A stretch of 64,000 nucleotides of DNA. Source: Ascidia mentula. Lineage: Eukaryota > Chordata > Ascidiacea > Phlebobranchia > Ascidiidae. The translations under genes and the position numbers were made by a program. The stretch spans positions 868,001 to 932,000 of the forward strand of contig OX387203.1 in assembly GCA_947561715.1 (NCBI GenBank), given 5' to 3'. The notes beneath the pieces were generated by a model. The model was given only the letters and a program-made list of their open reading frames with translations, was not told where the DNA came from and did no database searches. This document shows positions 23,431 to 37,300 of this stretch, one piece after another; the stretch's first letter is position 1, and the number at the start of each line of letters is the position of its first letter.

Positions 23431-25490
23431 CACCGATAAAACCATGGTGTTAAAGAAGCAAACACTTGTGGAAAATTATATTCCGACACGGAGAATCACG
23501 TTTTGCGTATATAATCACAGCAACATAACCAGTGTGGTTACAATGGGGTTTGTATGTGGATGTGGTCGAAACAAAATGGCGGCCGCGTATCGCTTGTTGA
23601 TAATTACATATTGTTGATAATGTCACGTAACAATTTTCAGAAATGGAATATAACATTTGAAGTTGTCCTTAATTCGAACCTGTCTTTGTCGTGACTTGTA
23701 CTGAACACGTGACGTCAGCGCTGTAGTTAAAATTTTCCAGTAGGACGAAGTTACGATTAAACAACCATGTTTTCAAACGTACGGGATGTACGAAGTTACC
23801 AAACACCGTTCCCTGTTCAAACCTCGTTTACAAATCTCTTAAATCTCGACGAGCATTGTTCGTTAAACGGGAAGAGGATTTGAACTCTCGTAAAGCTGTA
23901 ACAGAAAGATTACTTACATGTTTTCTATCATCTGCACCCGCGGTAACATGGACTTTTTTAAAAACGGGAAAGAATTAAATATCTTAAACCGTAAATGCAA
24001 TCTGTAGACTTCAAAAAAAACTCATTTAGCGATCTGGTAGGATAATGTGACAATTTTGAATTTTGTTCACAATATACGGCGAGATTTAAACACGTTTTAT
24101 GCAACTTATGGATCCAAACAAGCTACAATAGGAAAAGATTGGGAACCACTAATTTAGGCGATCTTAATCAACAGGAGCGCGACGAGGGTGGCGTCATCCA
24201 GTGTACAAAGAAATTCAACAAAGCGTGATCTCGCTCTCACTCTGTTTTACGATCACAGCCAGTTTTACGTCAGTCGGTAAGTTGAATTTACTGCCTAACG
24301 AATCGTAAACTGACCCAACTTAAAGCTCATAGGAAGCTGACGACCGCAAACTTTACCAACGCCCATGCACTCTATAATTTGGTGTGTTGGCGACAGATGA
24401 GTGAGTTTTTATTTCTCGCAGATGTTTCCCGAAAAATATGCCGGAAAACATCGATGAAGCGTGAAATAATTTTCAATAAATTTAATTTTGTAGCGCTAGC
24501 CGCAATACGCACCCACACATCGAGCGTACAACAAAATGTGTTTTCGTATTCCACACTTTTTAACAGAGTCATTGCTCTGTTGTACTAAAATCGTCAGTAA
24601 GGTGATTAGTATTTTCTGTCACAAAGTTGAGAATACTCAAACACTCGTGTATATATAAACACATATACTCCTGTATACATAAACACACATACTCCTGTAT
24701 ATATAAACACATATACTCCTGTATATATAAACACATATACTCCTGTATATATAAACACATATACTCCTGTATATATAAACAGATATACTCCTGTATATAT
24801 AAACACATATACTCCTGTATATATAAACACATATACTCCTGTATATATAAACACATATACTCCTGTATATATAAACACATATACTCCTGTATATATAAAC
24901 ACATATACTCCTGTATATATAAACACATATACTCATGTATATATAAACACATATACTCCTGTATATATAAACACATATACTCATGTATGTAAAAAGCAAA
25001 GGGAACAAATAAAAACAAGTAAGAGACCAAGAAACCGTGTATGCTTTGAAGTAATCTAAACTATTCAGTGCCAGACAAAGTAAGCAACACTATGGTTAAT
25101 TTGTTCAAGCCAGTATTAAACCTTGCAGACAAGAAACAACTTCTGTTTTCGCCGTTTTGGCATCTTGCGTTGAAATGATGGAACTGACTGCTTGTAACTT
25201 GCTATAGTTTTACAAGTTATTCTACAAGCAAAACCAGGATTTAATATAACCTAGTTGTAACAAATATGAGAATACAACTTGTATCAGTTCTCAAAGCAGG
25301 GACCGCATGTGAGAATAGCCCAACATCACCAAATCACCCCACCACCCCCATATCACACCGGTTCACGCACAAACTACTCTCACCAACACCTAAAACTGTC
25401 CAGACACAAAACGAGCCAGGTAGCGGAAGTATTTCATTAGAATCTTTCCCACCGACCAAGGGTATATATTTAATTTAAAATAGCTTGACA
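23430..25490. repeat. Duplicated intergenic block, first copy
   Basis: It aligns with 25700-28385: the AACCAGTGTGGTTACAATGG start, the GCGCTGTAGTT region, a conserved stretch ending at an AT-rich minisatellite, and the following ACTGACTGCTTGTAACTTGC tail. No coding signal is supported. Its tail part also matches 42122-42440 and 60840-60990. Confidence 0.7.
24645..24990. repeat. AT-rich 24-bp minisatellite, about 14 copies
   Basis: The unit is TATATAAACACATATACTCC plus TGTA. It has no stop in several frames on both strands, which produces long repetitive open frames that are not genes. Confidence 0.9.
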
Positions 25491-25932
25491 GCGCCGTCTA
25501 GCGGATGAATCACCAGATGGCACGAACTTTTGTTCTTGTTGAATCTTTTGAAAATGGTTTGTTTATGTAAAAATATTGATTTTGTGAAGTACATTGTTGG
25601 TTATCTGTTGCTCTGTCCGGACCCAAAGAGTCATTCCCGCCGGACTGCCAAGGACATCGTTTAACACCGAAAGATATTGAAGGGTTTGGATAGTTTGAAG
25701 GAAAAAGAGAATCAGGTTTTGCGGGTATAATCGCAGCAACTTAACCAGTGTGGTTACAATGGGGTTTGTATGCGGATCTGGTCGGAACAAAATGGCGGCC
25801 GCGTATCGCTTGTTGATAATCACATATTGTTGATAATGTCACGTAACAATTTTCAGAAATGGAATATAACATTTGAAGTTGTCCTTAATTCGAACCTGAC
25901 TTTGTCGTGACTTGTACTGAACACGTGACGTG

Positions 25933-26495
25933 AGCGCTGTAGTTCGGGAACGTTCGGGATTTACGAGGGTACCAAACACCGTTCCCTGTTCAAACCTCAT
26001 TTACAAATCTCGTCAGCGCTGTAGTTCGGGAACGTTCGGGATTTACGAGGTTGCCAAACACCGTTCCCTGTTCAAACCTCGTTTACAAATCTCGTCAGCG
26101 CTGTAGTTCGGGAACGTTCGGGATTTACGAGGTTGCCAAACACCGTTCCCTGTTTAAACCTCGTTTACAAATCTCGTCAGCGCTGTAGTTCGGGAACGTT
26201 CGGGATTTACGAGGGTACCAAGCACCGTTCCCTGTTCAAACCTCGTTTACAAATCTCGTCAGCGCTGTAGTTCGGGAACGTTCGGGATTTACGAGGGTAC
26301 GAAACACCGTTCCCTGTTCAAACTTCGTTAGCGCTGTAGTTCGGGAACGTTCGGGATTTACGAGGTTGCGAAACACCGTTCCCTGTTCAAACCTCGTTTA
26401 CAAATCTCGTCAGCGCTGTAGTTCGGGAACGTTCGGGATTTACGAGGTTGCCAATCACCGTTCCCTGTTCAAACCTCGTTTACAAATCTGTTAAA
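25933..26495. repeat. 82-83-bp tandem repeat, seven copies
   Basis: Each unit starts GCGCTGTAGTTCGGGAACG and ends near TTTACAAATCTCGTCA; one copy is shortened. The sister block at 23715-23860 has a single unit, so the array expanded after the block was duplicated. The unit contains the near-palindrome CGGGAACGTTCGGG. Confidence 0.85.
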
Positions 26496-27169
26496 CTTCG
26501 ACGAGCATTGTTCATTAAGTGGGGAGAGGATTTAAACTCTCGTAAATCTGTAACAGAAAGGTTGCGTACATGTTTTTTATCATCTACACACACGGTAACA
26601 TGGACTTGAAGTTTTTTTAAAACGGAAAGAATTAAAAATCTTAATCCGTAAATGCAAACTGTAGCCTTTAAAACAAAGTCATTTAGCGATCTGGTAGGCT
26701 AATACAGCATTTTTGAATTTTGTTCACAATATACGGCGAGATTAAAACACATTTTATGCAACTTAGGGATCCAAACAAGCTAAAAGAGGAAAAGATTGGG
26801 AACCACTAATTTGGGCGATCTTAATCAACAGGAGCGCGACGAGGGTCGCTTCATCCAGTGTACAAAGAAATTCAACAAAGCGTGATCTCGCTCTCACTCT
26901 GTTTTACGATCACAGCCAGTTTTACGTCAGTCGGTAAGTTGAATTTACTGCCTAACGAATCGTAAACTAACCTAACTTGAAGCTTATCGGAAGCTGACGA
27001 CCGCAAACTTTACCAACGCCCATGGACTCGGTAATTTGGTGTGTTGGCTACAGATGAGTGAGTTTTTATTTTCCGCAGATGTTCCCTGAAAAATATGCCG
27101 GAAAACATCGATGAAGCGTGAAATAATTTTCTATAAATTTAATTTTGTAGCGCTGGCCGCAATACGCAC

Positions 27170-27694
27170 CAGGGTTGCCATTTGGCCGTCTTCACGGCCA
27201 AATTCCAGAAATTTGGCCGTTTGAAAATCGGCCTGGCCGCGAAAAAATCGTTTGGCTGTAAGGCAGATATTTGGCCGAATTTGGCCGAATTTCACTTGGT
27301 ACTATATAAATCCACAAAAGGCATTGCTGGTTTCAGGTTATCAACAGATTTGTGGACGATTGTGTTGTCATAAATATGTCTCCGAAAAATTGTTACGTCA
27401 TAAACTAATCTTGACTGAGTTGGCAAAGAATTATGCTGCACTCGTAATGCTTTAGCAACATAACCGGTTTTGAAACCACTGATAAGCATATAGATAACAG
27501 TGTTTTGAACATACAATTTACGAATTTATTTCCGGCTATGTAGTCGTTTTTGTAGAAATCATCAAACTTATAACGTGATTTGGCCGAATTTTGACCGTAA
27601 GAGAAAAAAAATATCAAAAACGTGATTTGGCCGAATTTTGGCCGTAAGAAAAAAAAAATTGGCCGTCAAGTGTTTTAACCATCTGGCAGCCCTG
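27170..27694. mobile_element. hAT-type MITE, 525 bp, with 8-bp target-site duplication
   Basis: Ends are CAGGGTTGCCA and TGGCAGCCCTG, an inverted repeat with the CAGGG start usual in hAT elements. It is flanked by ATACGCAC on both sides (27162-27169 and 27695-27702). The sister block near 24509 has a single ATACGCAC and no insertion. There is no transposase. The interior is rich in the word TTTGGCCG on both sides. Confidence 0.88.
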
Positions 27695-27834
27695 ATACGC
27701 ACCCACAAATCGGGAGTATGGCAAAATGTGTTTTCGTATTCCACACATTTTAACCGAGTTATTGCTCTGGTGTATTAAAATCGTCAGTAAGGTGATTAGT
27801 ATTTTCTGTCACAAAGTTGAAAATACTCAAACAC

Positions 27835-28085
27835 TCATGTATATATAAACACATACACTCCTGTATATATAAACACATATACTCCTGTATATATAAACAC
27901 ATATACTCCTGTATATATAAACACATATACTTCTGTATATAAAAACACATATACTCCTGTATATATAAACACATATACTCCTGTATATATAAACACATGT
28001 ACTTCTGTACATAAAAACACATATACTCCTGTATATATAAACACATATACTCCTGTATATATAAACACATATACTCATGTATATA
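27835..28085. repeat. AT-rich 24-bp minisatellite, about 10 copies
   Basis: It has the same unit as 24645-24990 with several variant copies (for example TACTTCTGTA). It is the sister of that array in the duplicated block, with fewer copies. Confidence 0.88.
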
Positions 28086-28385
28086 AAAAGCAAAGGGAAC
28101 AAATAAAAGCAAATAAGAGACCAAGCAACCGTGTATGCTTTGAAGTAATGTAAACTATTCAGTGCCAGACAAAGTAAGCAACACTATGGTTAATTTGTTC
28201 AAGCCAGTATTAAACCTTGCAGACAAGAAACAACTTTTGTTTGCGCCGTTTGGCATCTTGCGTTGAAATAGCGGAACTGACTGCTTGTAACTTGCTATAG
28301 TTTTACAAGTTATTCTACAAGCAAAACCAGGATTTAATATAACCTAGTTGTAACAAATATGAGAATTCAACTTGCGTCAGTTCTC

Positions 28386-31300
28386 AAGGACGGCGCTCTG
28401 GATTGGCGATGTGTTTTAAGCGCAATTATAAACTAAGTAAACGGCAAGTTAAGCGAGCACAATATGAAATATGAAGATTAATTACACGAGCAAACAGTGC
28501 GAACTGTCATAAGCCGAGTTCTGCCATTAGTTAATGTTTGCTTGTGATAAAACGAGGTGTTCAAAGATCCTGCTTACGTTATATTGCGTGACTATAGGTC
28601 GTGGCTGAAGCGAACTTTGTTTATATTGCATGTTGATATGGAGGAAAGTGCTCTGTGTTATAATTCCAATGTCGTTGCACTGAAAGTGTGGATTTACCAA
28701 CATGTCTAGCGATTTGCACACATGCGTTGCCATGCAACGAATGACGTTGCTCTGATTTCCATGCCACAGTGAGATATAATGATCACGCATTTTACATCAT
28801 ACAACCAGAAGTCAACATGCGTTAATTTAAACTTACTACGTTTAAATAGGAGACTAAAAATAACCACGTGATTTAACAGCCGAATCTACCAGAAACATAT
28901 TTTCCAAAGATAAATATAAGTCATATTTTTTTAATGTATTATTCAAACCAATAATTAAACGTATTTTTTGGTAAAGGTATTGTCGTGACAATACCAGCTA
29001 AAAAATTATAACAAACAAGCTTCGGTGACAAAGCCAACACAGAACGAACCAAATATTACGTTAACTTACAGCAAATCTGTGCACGAAAGTCTATGAAACA
29101 TCGACCACCGACATATTTTAATTTCCCAAAGTGAACAATTGAATCTATACAGAAAAGTCGCAACCACAACCGATATTGTGGTTGGTAAACATTCTTAACT
29201 ATGCACCTTCACTTAATCTAAAATATCACTTGAACGATCGAAATCGAAATTGTCGCCAACTTATAGAGAAATTACGCAAAGCCGACAAAAACGACGACGG
29301 TGTTAAGTTGTGATTTATGCATCGGAAGCCTAGCGGCATAGGTTCTTGGGTGGGCAAACAAGTTATTACACCTCCAGCCGAATATTGACCTATAATATTT
29401 GTTTGCGATAAGACGAAACACCTGAAGTGCTTTGTTCAAATTAGGGCAGACTTTAAACAGCGCTTATACGTGAGACAAACTTGTTGTTTCATGGCAGGCC
29501 TGGTGGAACGGTTGATCACCACGAATATCAGAAGCCGAACTTTGCCCGTAATTAACGATATGCTTGTGATAAAACTGAACTATTGCCCTCTTGCAAAACA
29601 TTCCACAACACTTCCAAAAAACTGCAAACCCAAGACCAATCACACCCACACATTGTAATATTTTTCTGCATCTTCTGTTTTTTTATCTCCGTCGTTTTCT
29701 GTATTTTAGCTACCTTTAGTGTAGAAACATCACACGATTTTCCGCACTGCACAGTAGTAAAGTCGCTCGGTAACATATGTTCACTCATTGGTTCAATATT
29801 GAGCATCTTGAAACCTTGATACCACGCAAGCTCGGTTTCAATGATGCTTCTATGCCAAGGAACACTGAGGTTTCTTCAAGTGCACGGGGTTTCGAATCCA
29901 CTTTTGTAAAAACGGAACCATCAGGGCGCGCAACTGGCAACGTCGGTTAAAGTCATTGGGGTTTGTTTTACAAAAAATGCAACACCTTAAATAAATGCTT
30001 GCCACATACACAAAAAGATTATTCCGCTTTCGATTTCATAGCTGGTCGGTTCTCATTAACTTTGTGGAAACATTTCACAAAATTGTACTTGCCATTGAGA
30101 CGAGGAATAAATTAAATTATGGATTATTCCAAACACTCTTTTTAAGCGCTGCAAACCAAGCTTAAAGTTAAATTAGTAACAAACACGTTTAAGATTGGAC
30201 AAACAACAACTTTATCGAGGGAAATTGATTCAATAACTTAAGTGTGAATTTTGCATTTTTATTGTGTTTGAACCACAGGCACTCGCCAAATTCATATATC
30301 ATAGTGATGGTTTTCAACAATTGAATTCGTAAGAGTGTCGCGCTGGATTGGCGATGTGTTTTAAGCGCAATAAAAACTAAGTAAACGGCAAGTTAAGCGA
30401 GCACAATATGAAATATGAAGATTAATTACACGAGCAAACAGTGCGTACTGTCATAAGCCGAGCTCGGCCATTAATTAATGTTTACTTGTGATAAACGAGG
30501 TGTTCAAAGATCCTGCTTACGTCATAGTGCGTGACTAGGTCGTGGCTGAAGCGAACTTTGTTCATCATATTGCATGATATTATGGAGGAAAGTGCTCTAT
30601 GTTACATTTAGGAGTCCGTTGTACTGAAAGTTTAGATTTAACAACTAATTGAGCGATTTGCACAAATGACATTTTTTTAGTCATTTATTATTCAAACCAT
30701 TAATTAAATGTATTATTTGGTAAAGGTTTTTGCGTGACAAAACCAGATAAAAAATAATAATAAACATTGGAAGCTTCGGTGACAAGGCCGACACAGAACG
30801 AACCAAATATTACAACAACAAATCTGCGCACAAATGTCATTGATACAACGACCACCGACATATTTTAATTTCCTGAAGTAAACAATTGAATCTACACAGA
30901 AAAGTCGTAATCACAACCGATATTGTAGTTGGTAAACATTCTTAACTATGCACCTTCACTTAATCTAAAATATCGCTTGAATGATCGAAATCGAAATTAT
31001 CGGCAACTTATAGGGAAATTACGCAAAGGCGACAAAAACGACGACGGTGTTAAGTTGTGATTTATGCATCGGAAGCCTAGCGGTATAAGTTCTTGCGTGG
31101 ACAAGCAAGTCGATAGCGCTTCGAGTCGAACATTGGAATAATAATATTTGTTTTTGATAAGACGAAACACCTGAAGTGCTTTGTTCAAATTAGGGCAGAC
31201 TTTAAACAGCGCTAATACGTGAGACAAACTTGTTGTTTCATGGCAGGCCTGGTGGAACGGTTGATCACCACGAATATCAGAAGCCGAACTTTGCCCATAA

Positions 31301-34300
31301 TTAACGATATGCTTGTGATAAAACTAAACTATTGCCCTCTTGCAAAACAATCCACAACACTTCCAAAAAACTGCAAACCCAAGACCAATCACACCTACAC
31401 ATTGTAGTGTTTTCTGCATATTCTTTTTTTTATCCGTTGTTTCCTGTATTTTAGCTACCTTTAATGTAGAAACATAACACGATTTTCTGCACTGCACAGT
31501 AGTAAAGTCGCTCGGTAACATATGTTAACTTATTGGTTCAATAGTGAGCATCTTGAAACCTTGATACCACGCACGCTCGGTTTCAATGATGCTTCTATGC
31601 CAAGGAACACTGCGGTTTCTTCAAGTGCACGGGGTTTCGAATCCACTTATGAAAAACGGAACCATCAGGGCGCGCAACTGGCAACGTCGGTTAAAGTCAT
31701 TGGGGTTTGTTTTACAAAAAAATGCAACACTTTAAATAAATGCTTGCCACATACACAAAAAGATTATTCCGCCTTTGATTTCATGTCGGTTCTCATTAAC
31801 TTTGTGGAAACATTTCACAAAATTGTACTTGCCATTGAGACGAGAAATAAATTAAATTATCGCTTATTCCAAACACTCTTTTTAAGCGCTGCAAACTAAG
31901 CTTAAAGTTAAATTAGTAACAAACACGTTTAAGATTGGGCAAACAACAACTTTATCGAGGGAAATTGATTCAATAACTTAAGTGTAAATTTTGCTTTTTT
32001 ATTGAGTTTGAACCACAGGCACTCGCCAAATTCATATATCATATAGTGATGGTTTTCAACAATTGAATTTGTAAGAGTGTCTTGCTGGATTGGCGATGTG
32101 TTTTGAGCTCAATTGTAAACTAAGTAAACGGCAAGTTAAGCGAGCACAATATGAAATATGAAAATTAATTACACGAGCAAACAGTGCGTACTGTCATAAG
32201 CCGAGCTCGGCCATTAATTAATGTTTACTTGTGATAAACGAGGTGTTCAAAGATCCTGCTTACGTCATAGTGCGTGACTAGGTCGTGGCTGAAGCGAACT
32301 TTGTTTATCGTATTGCATGATATTATGGAGGAAAGTGCTCTGTGTTACATTTAGAAGTCCGTTGTACTGAAAGTGTAGATTTAACAACTAATTGAGCGAT
32401 TTGCACAAATGACATTTTTTTAGTCATTTATTATTCAAACCATTAATTAAATGTATTATTTGGTAAAGGTTTTTGCGTGACAAAACCAGCTAAAAAATAA
32501 TAATAAACATTGGAAGCTTCGGTGACAAGGCCGACACAGAACGAACCACATATTACAACAACAAATCTGCGCACAAATGTCATTGAAACAACGACCACCG
32601 ACATATTTTAATTTCCTGAAGTAAACAATTGAATCTACACAGAAAAGTCGCAATCACAACCGATATTGTAGTTGGTAAACATTCTTAACTAGACACCTTC
32701 ACTTAATCTAAAATATCGCTTGAATGATCGAAATCGAAATTATCGCCAACTTATAGAGAAATTACGCAAAGGCGACAAAAACGACGACGATGTTAAGTTG
32801 TGATTTATGCGTCGGCAGCCTAGCGGCATAAGTTCTTGCGTGGACAAGAGTCGTTAGCGCTTCGAGCCGAACATTGGAATAATAATATTTGTTTTTGATA
32901 AGACGAAACACCTGAAGTGCTTTGTTCAAATTAGGGCAGACTTTAAACAGCGCTAATACGTGAGACAAACTTGTTGTTTCATGGCAGGCCTGGTGGAACG
33001 ACCAATCACCACGAATATCAGAAGCCGAACTTTGCCCGTAATTAACGATATGCTTGTGATAAAATTGAACTATTGCCCTCTTGCAAAACATTCCACAACA
33101 CTTCCAAAAAACTGCAAACCCAAGACCAATCACACCAACACATTGTAGTGTTTTCTGCATATTCGTTTTTTTATCTCCGTCGTTTCCTGTATTTTAGCTA
33201 CCTTTAATGTAGAAACATAACACGATTTTCCGCACTGCACAGTAGTAAAGTCGCTCGGTAACATGTGTTCACTCATTGGTTCAATATTGAGCATCTTGAA
33301 ACCTTGATACCACGAAAGCTCGGTTTCAATGATGCTTCTATGCCGAGGAACACTGTGGTTTCTTTAAGTGCACGGGGTTTCGAATCCACTTTTGTAAAAA
33401 CGGAACCATCAGGGCGCCCAACTGGCAACGTCGGTTAAAGTCATTGGGGTTTGTTTTACAAAAAAATGCAACACTTTAAATAAATGCTTGCCACATACAC
33501 AAAAAGATTATTCCGCCTTTGATTTCATGTCGGTTCTCATTAACTTTGTGGAAACATTTCACAAAATTGTACTTGCCATTGAGACGAGAAATAAATTAAA
33601 TTATCGCTTATTCCAAACACTCTTTTTAAGCGCTGCAAACTAAGCTTAAAGTTAAATTAGTAACAAACACGTTTAAGATTGGGCAAACAACAACTTTATC
33701 GAGGGAAATTGATTCAATAACTTAAGTGTAAATTTTGCTTTTTTATTGAGTTTGAACCACAGGCACTCGCCAAATTCATATATCATATAGTGATGGTTTT
33801 CAACAATTGAATTTGTAAGAGTGTCTTGCTGGATTGGCGATGTGTTTTGAGCTCAATTGTAAACTAAGTAAACGGCAAGTTAAGCGAGCACAATATGAAA
33901 TATGAAAATTAATTACACGAGCAAACAGTGCGTACTGTCATAAGCCGAGCTCGGCCATTAATTAATGTTTACTTGTGATAAACGAGGTGTTCAAAGATCC
34001 TGCTTACGTCATAGTGCGTGACTAGGTCGTGGCTGAAGCGAACTTTGTTTATCGTATTGCATGATATTATGGAGGAAAGTGCTCTGTGTTACATTTAGAA
34101 GTCCGTTGTACTGAAAGTGTAGATTTAACAACTAATTGAGCGATTTGCACAAATGACATTTTTTTAGTCATTTATTATTCAAACCATTAATTAAATGTAT
34201 TATTTGGTAAAGGTTTTTGCGTGACAAAACCAGCTAAAAAATAATAATAAACATTGGAAGCTTCGGTGACAAGGCCGACACAGAACGAACCACATATTAC

Positions 34301-37300
34301 AACAACAAATCTGCGCACAAATGTCATTGAAACAACGACCACCGACATATTTTAATTTCCTGAAGTAAACAATTGAATCTACACAGAAAAGTCGCAATCA
34401 CAACCGATATTGTAGTTGGTAAACATTCTTAACTAGACACCTTCACTTAATCTAAAATATCGCTTGAATGATCGAAATCGAAATTATCGGCAACTTATAG
34501 AGAAATTACGCAAAGGCGACAAAAACGACGACGATGTTAAGTTGTGATTTATGCATCGGCAGCCGAGCGGTATAGGTTCTTGCGTGGACAAGCAATGCGT
34601 TAGCGCTTCGAGTCGAACATTGGAATAATAATATTTGTTTTTGATAAGACGAAACACCTGAAGTGCTTTGTTCAAATAAGGGCAAACTTTAAACAGCGCT
34701 AATACATGAGACAAACTTGTTGTTTCATGGCAGGCCTTGTGGAACGACCAATCACCACGAATATCAGAAGCCGAACTTTGCCCATAATTAACGATATGCT
34801 TGTGATAAAACTGAACTATTGCCCTCTTGCAAAACATTCCACAACACTTCCAACAAACTGCAAACCCAAGACCAATCACACCTACACATTGTAATATTTT
34901 TCTGCATCTTCTGTTTTTTTATCCGTCGTTTCCTGTATTTTAGCTACCTTTAATGTAGAAACATAACACGATTTTCCGCACTGCACAGTAGTAAAGTCGC
35001 TCGGTAACATATGTTCACTCATTGGTTCAATATTGAGCATCTTGAAACCTCGATGCCACGAAAGCTCGGTTTCAATGATGCTTCTATGCCAAGGAACACT
35101 GCGGTTTCTTCCAGTGCACGGGGTTTCGAATCAACTTTTGTAAAAACGGAACCATCAGGGCGCGCAACTGGCAACGTCGGTTAAAGTCATTGGGGTTTGT
35201 TTTACAAAAAAATACAACACCTTAAATAAATGCTTCTTCACATACACAAAAAGATTATTCCGCTTTCGATTTCATAGCTGGTCGGTTCTCATTAACTTTG
35301 TGGAAACATTTCACAAAATTGTACTTGCCATTGAGACGAGAAATAAATTGAATTATGGATTATTCCAAACACTCTTTTTAAGCGCTGCAAACTAAGCTTA
35401 AAGTTAAATTAGTAACAAACACGTTTAAGATTGGGCAAACAACAACTTTATCGAGGGAATTTAATTCAATAACTTAAGTGTGAATTTTGCTTTTTTATTG
35501 AGTTTGAACCACAGCCACTCGCCAAATTCATATATCATAGTGATGGTTTTCAACAATTGAATTCGTAAGAGTGTCTTGCCGGATTGGCGATGTGTTTTAA
35601 GCGCAATTATAAACTAAGTAAACGGCAAGTTAAGCGAGCACTATATGAAATATGAAGAATAATTACACGAGCAAACAGTGTGTTCGACCACGGGCTGAGA
35701 TCTGCCATTAAATAATGTTTACTTGTGATAAAACGAGGTGTTGAAGTAACCTCTACTTGCTTACGTCATATCACGAGACGCGGTCGTGGCTGAAGCAAAC
35801 TTTAGTGATGTTAGAAATATTATGGAGGAAAATGCTCTGTGTTATATTTCCAATGACGTTGCTCTGAAACTGGGGATTTACCAACAGAGATTTGCACACA
35901 TGCGTTGCCATGCAACGAAGAACGTTGCTCTAATATTTGTAAACCAGTGAGTGGTTCTAAATCCTCATGAATCGGTAACGTACTATAAACAAATCGGTAC
36001 AAATATTTTTTGAAAAGGTCCAACCAGAATTTTTGAAAGGGAGTGTCAAAATGGGATTGGAGCATTTCCCCGTATTGCCAACTTTATTTTTTTCAGTTTT
36101 TTTGGAAGCCCACGGTATCAAACCTTTAGGTCGTGTATTTGCAAATGCAATATACCTTACTGTTAATAAAACTAATAATCAAAAACATGTTTGCCTAACG
36201 CTTTGAAAATATACCAATTTTTCGAATTTAGTATAAATATGCATACCTATTGGCAACAAAGCGCGCAACCAGTGATTGGACACGTCATATTATGATTGGT
36301 GAGTCATAACTAAAGGATTATTTTGCGTCACAATGCCTTTTAGCTTTTCATGTTTGGATATTTTGGACTTAATTTGCTGTTGTTGCTGATATTATTAGAA
36401 TGCGATGTATTGTTTCAAGCACATAAATATTAGAAGAATTTTGAGCAATGAAATTAATTGGTTTTAATATTGGTTAAAACGTTTGTGACCCACGATAACT
36501 GTCTTCATTTTAAAGTGGCCTTAAATTGTTGGGTAAGCCTGGCTTGCTGTTTAAAGTAATGATTTATGCATCGGAAGCCTAGCGGCATAAGTTCTTGCGT
36601 GGACAAACAAGTTATTACACCTCCAGCCAAATATTGACCTATAATATTTGTTTTTGATAAGACGAAACACCTGAAGTGCTTTGTTCAAATAAGGGCAAAC
36701 TTTAAACAGCGCTAATACGTGAGACAAACTTGTTGTTTCATGGCAGGCCTGGTGGAACGGTTGATCAACACGAATATCAGAAGCCGAACTTTGCCCGTAA
36801 TTAACGATATGCTTGTGATAAAACTGAACTATTGCCCTCTTGCAAAACATTCCACAACACTTCCTAAAAACTGCAAACCCAAGACCAATCACACCTACAC
36901 ATTGTAATATTTTTCTGCATCCTCTGTTTTTTTTATCTCCGTCGTTTCCTGTATTTTAGCTACCTTTAATGTAGAAACATCACACGATTTTCCGCACTGC
37001 ACAGTAGTAAAGTCGCTCGGTAACATATGTTCACTCATTGGTTCAATATTGAGCATCTTGAAACCTTGATACCACGCAAGCTCGGTTTCAATGATGCTTC
37101 TATGCCAAGGAACACTGCGGTTTCTTCCAGTGCACGGGGTTTCGAATCCACTTTTGTAAAAACGGAACCATCAGGGCGCGCAACTGGCAACGTCGGTTAA
37201 AGTCATTGGGGTTTCTTTCACAAAAAAATGCAACACCTTAAATAAATGCTTGCCACATACACAAAAAGATTATTCCGCTTTCGATTTCATAGCTGGTCGG

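Larger units (their letters stand above)
25700..28385. repeat. Duplicated intergenic block, second copy
   Basis: It is collinear with 23500-25280 except for the expanded 82-bp array and a MITE insertion. At its right end the shared sequence stops after AGTTCTCAA and the 1.74-kb array begins. Confidence 0.7.

Noticed and set aside
24569-25030. Long repetitive open frames (up to 153 codons) on both strands
   Set aside because: They are a product of the stop-free 24-bp minisatellite; no splice sites, start context or family match.
27759-28124. Repetitive open frames similar to those at 24.6-25.0 kb
   Set aside because: Same minisatellite in the sister block; not a gene.
29840-29920. GGGTTTCGAATCC in each array unit, resembling a tRNA B box
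   Set aside because: No D arm, anticodon arm or acceptor pairing could be fitted around it.
32762-33160. Possible spliced protein in the 1.74-kb unit
   Set aside because: Candidate exons have incompatible phases with the sites I can see, so I do not propose a gene model.
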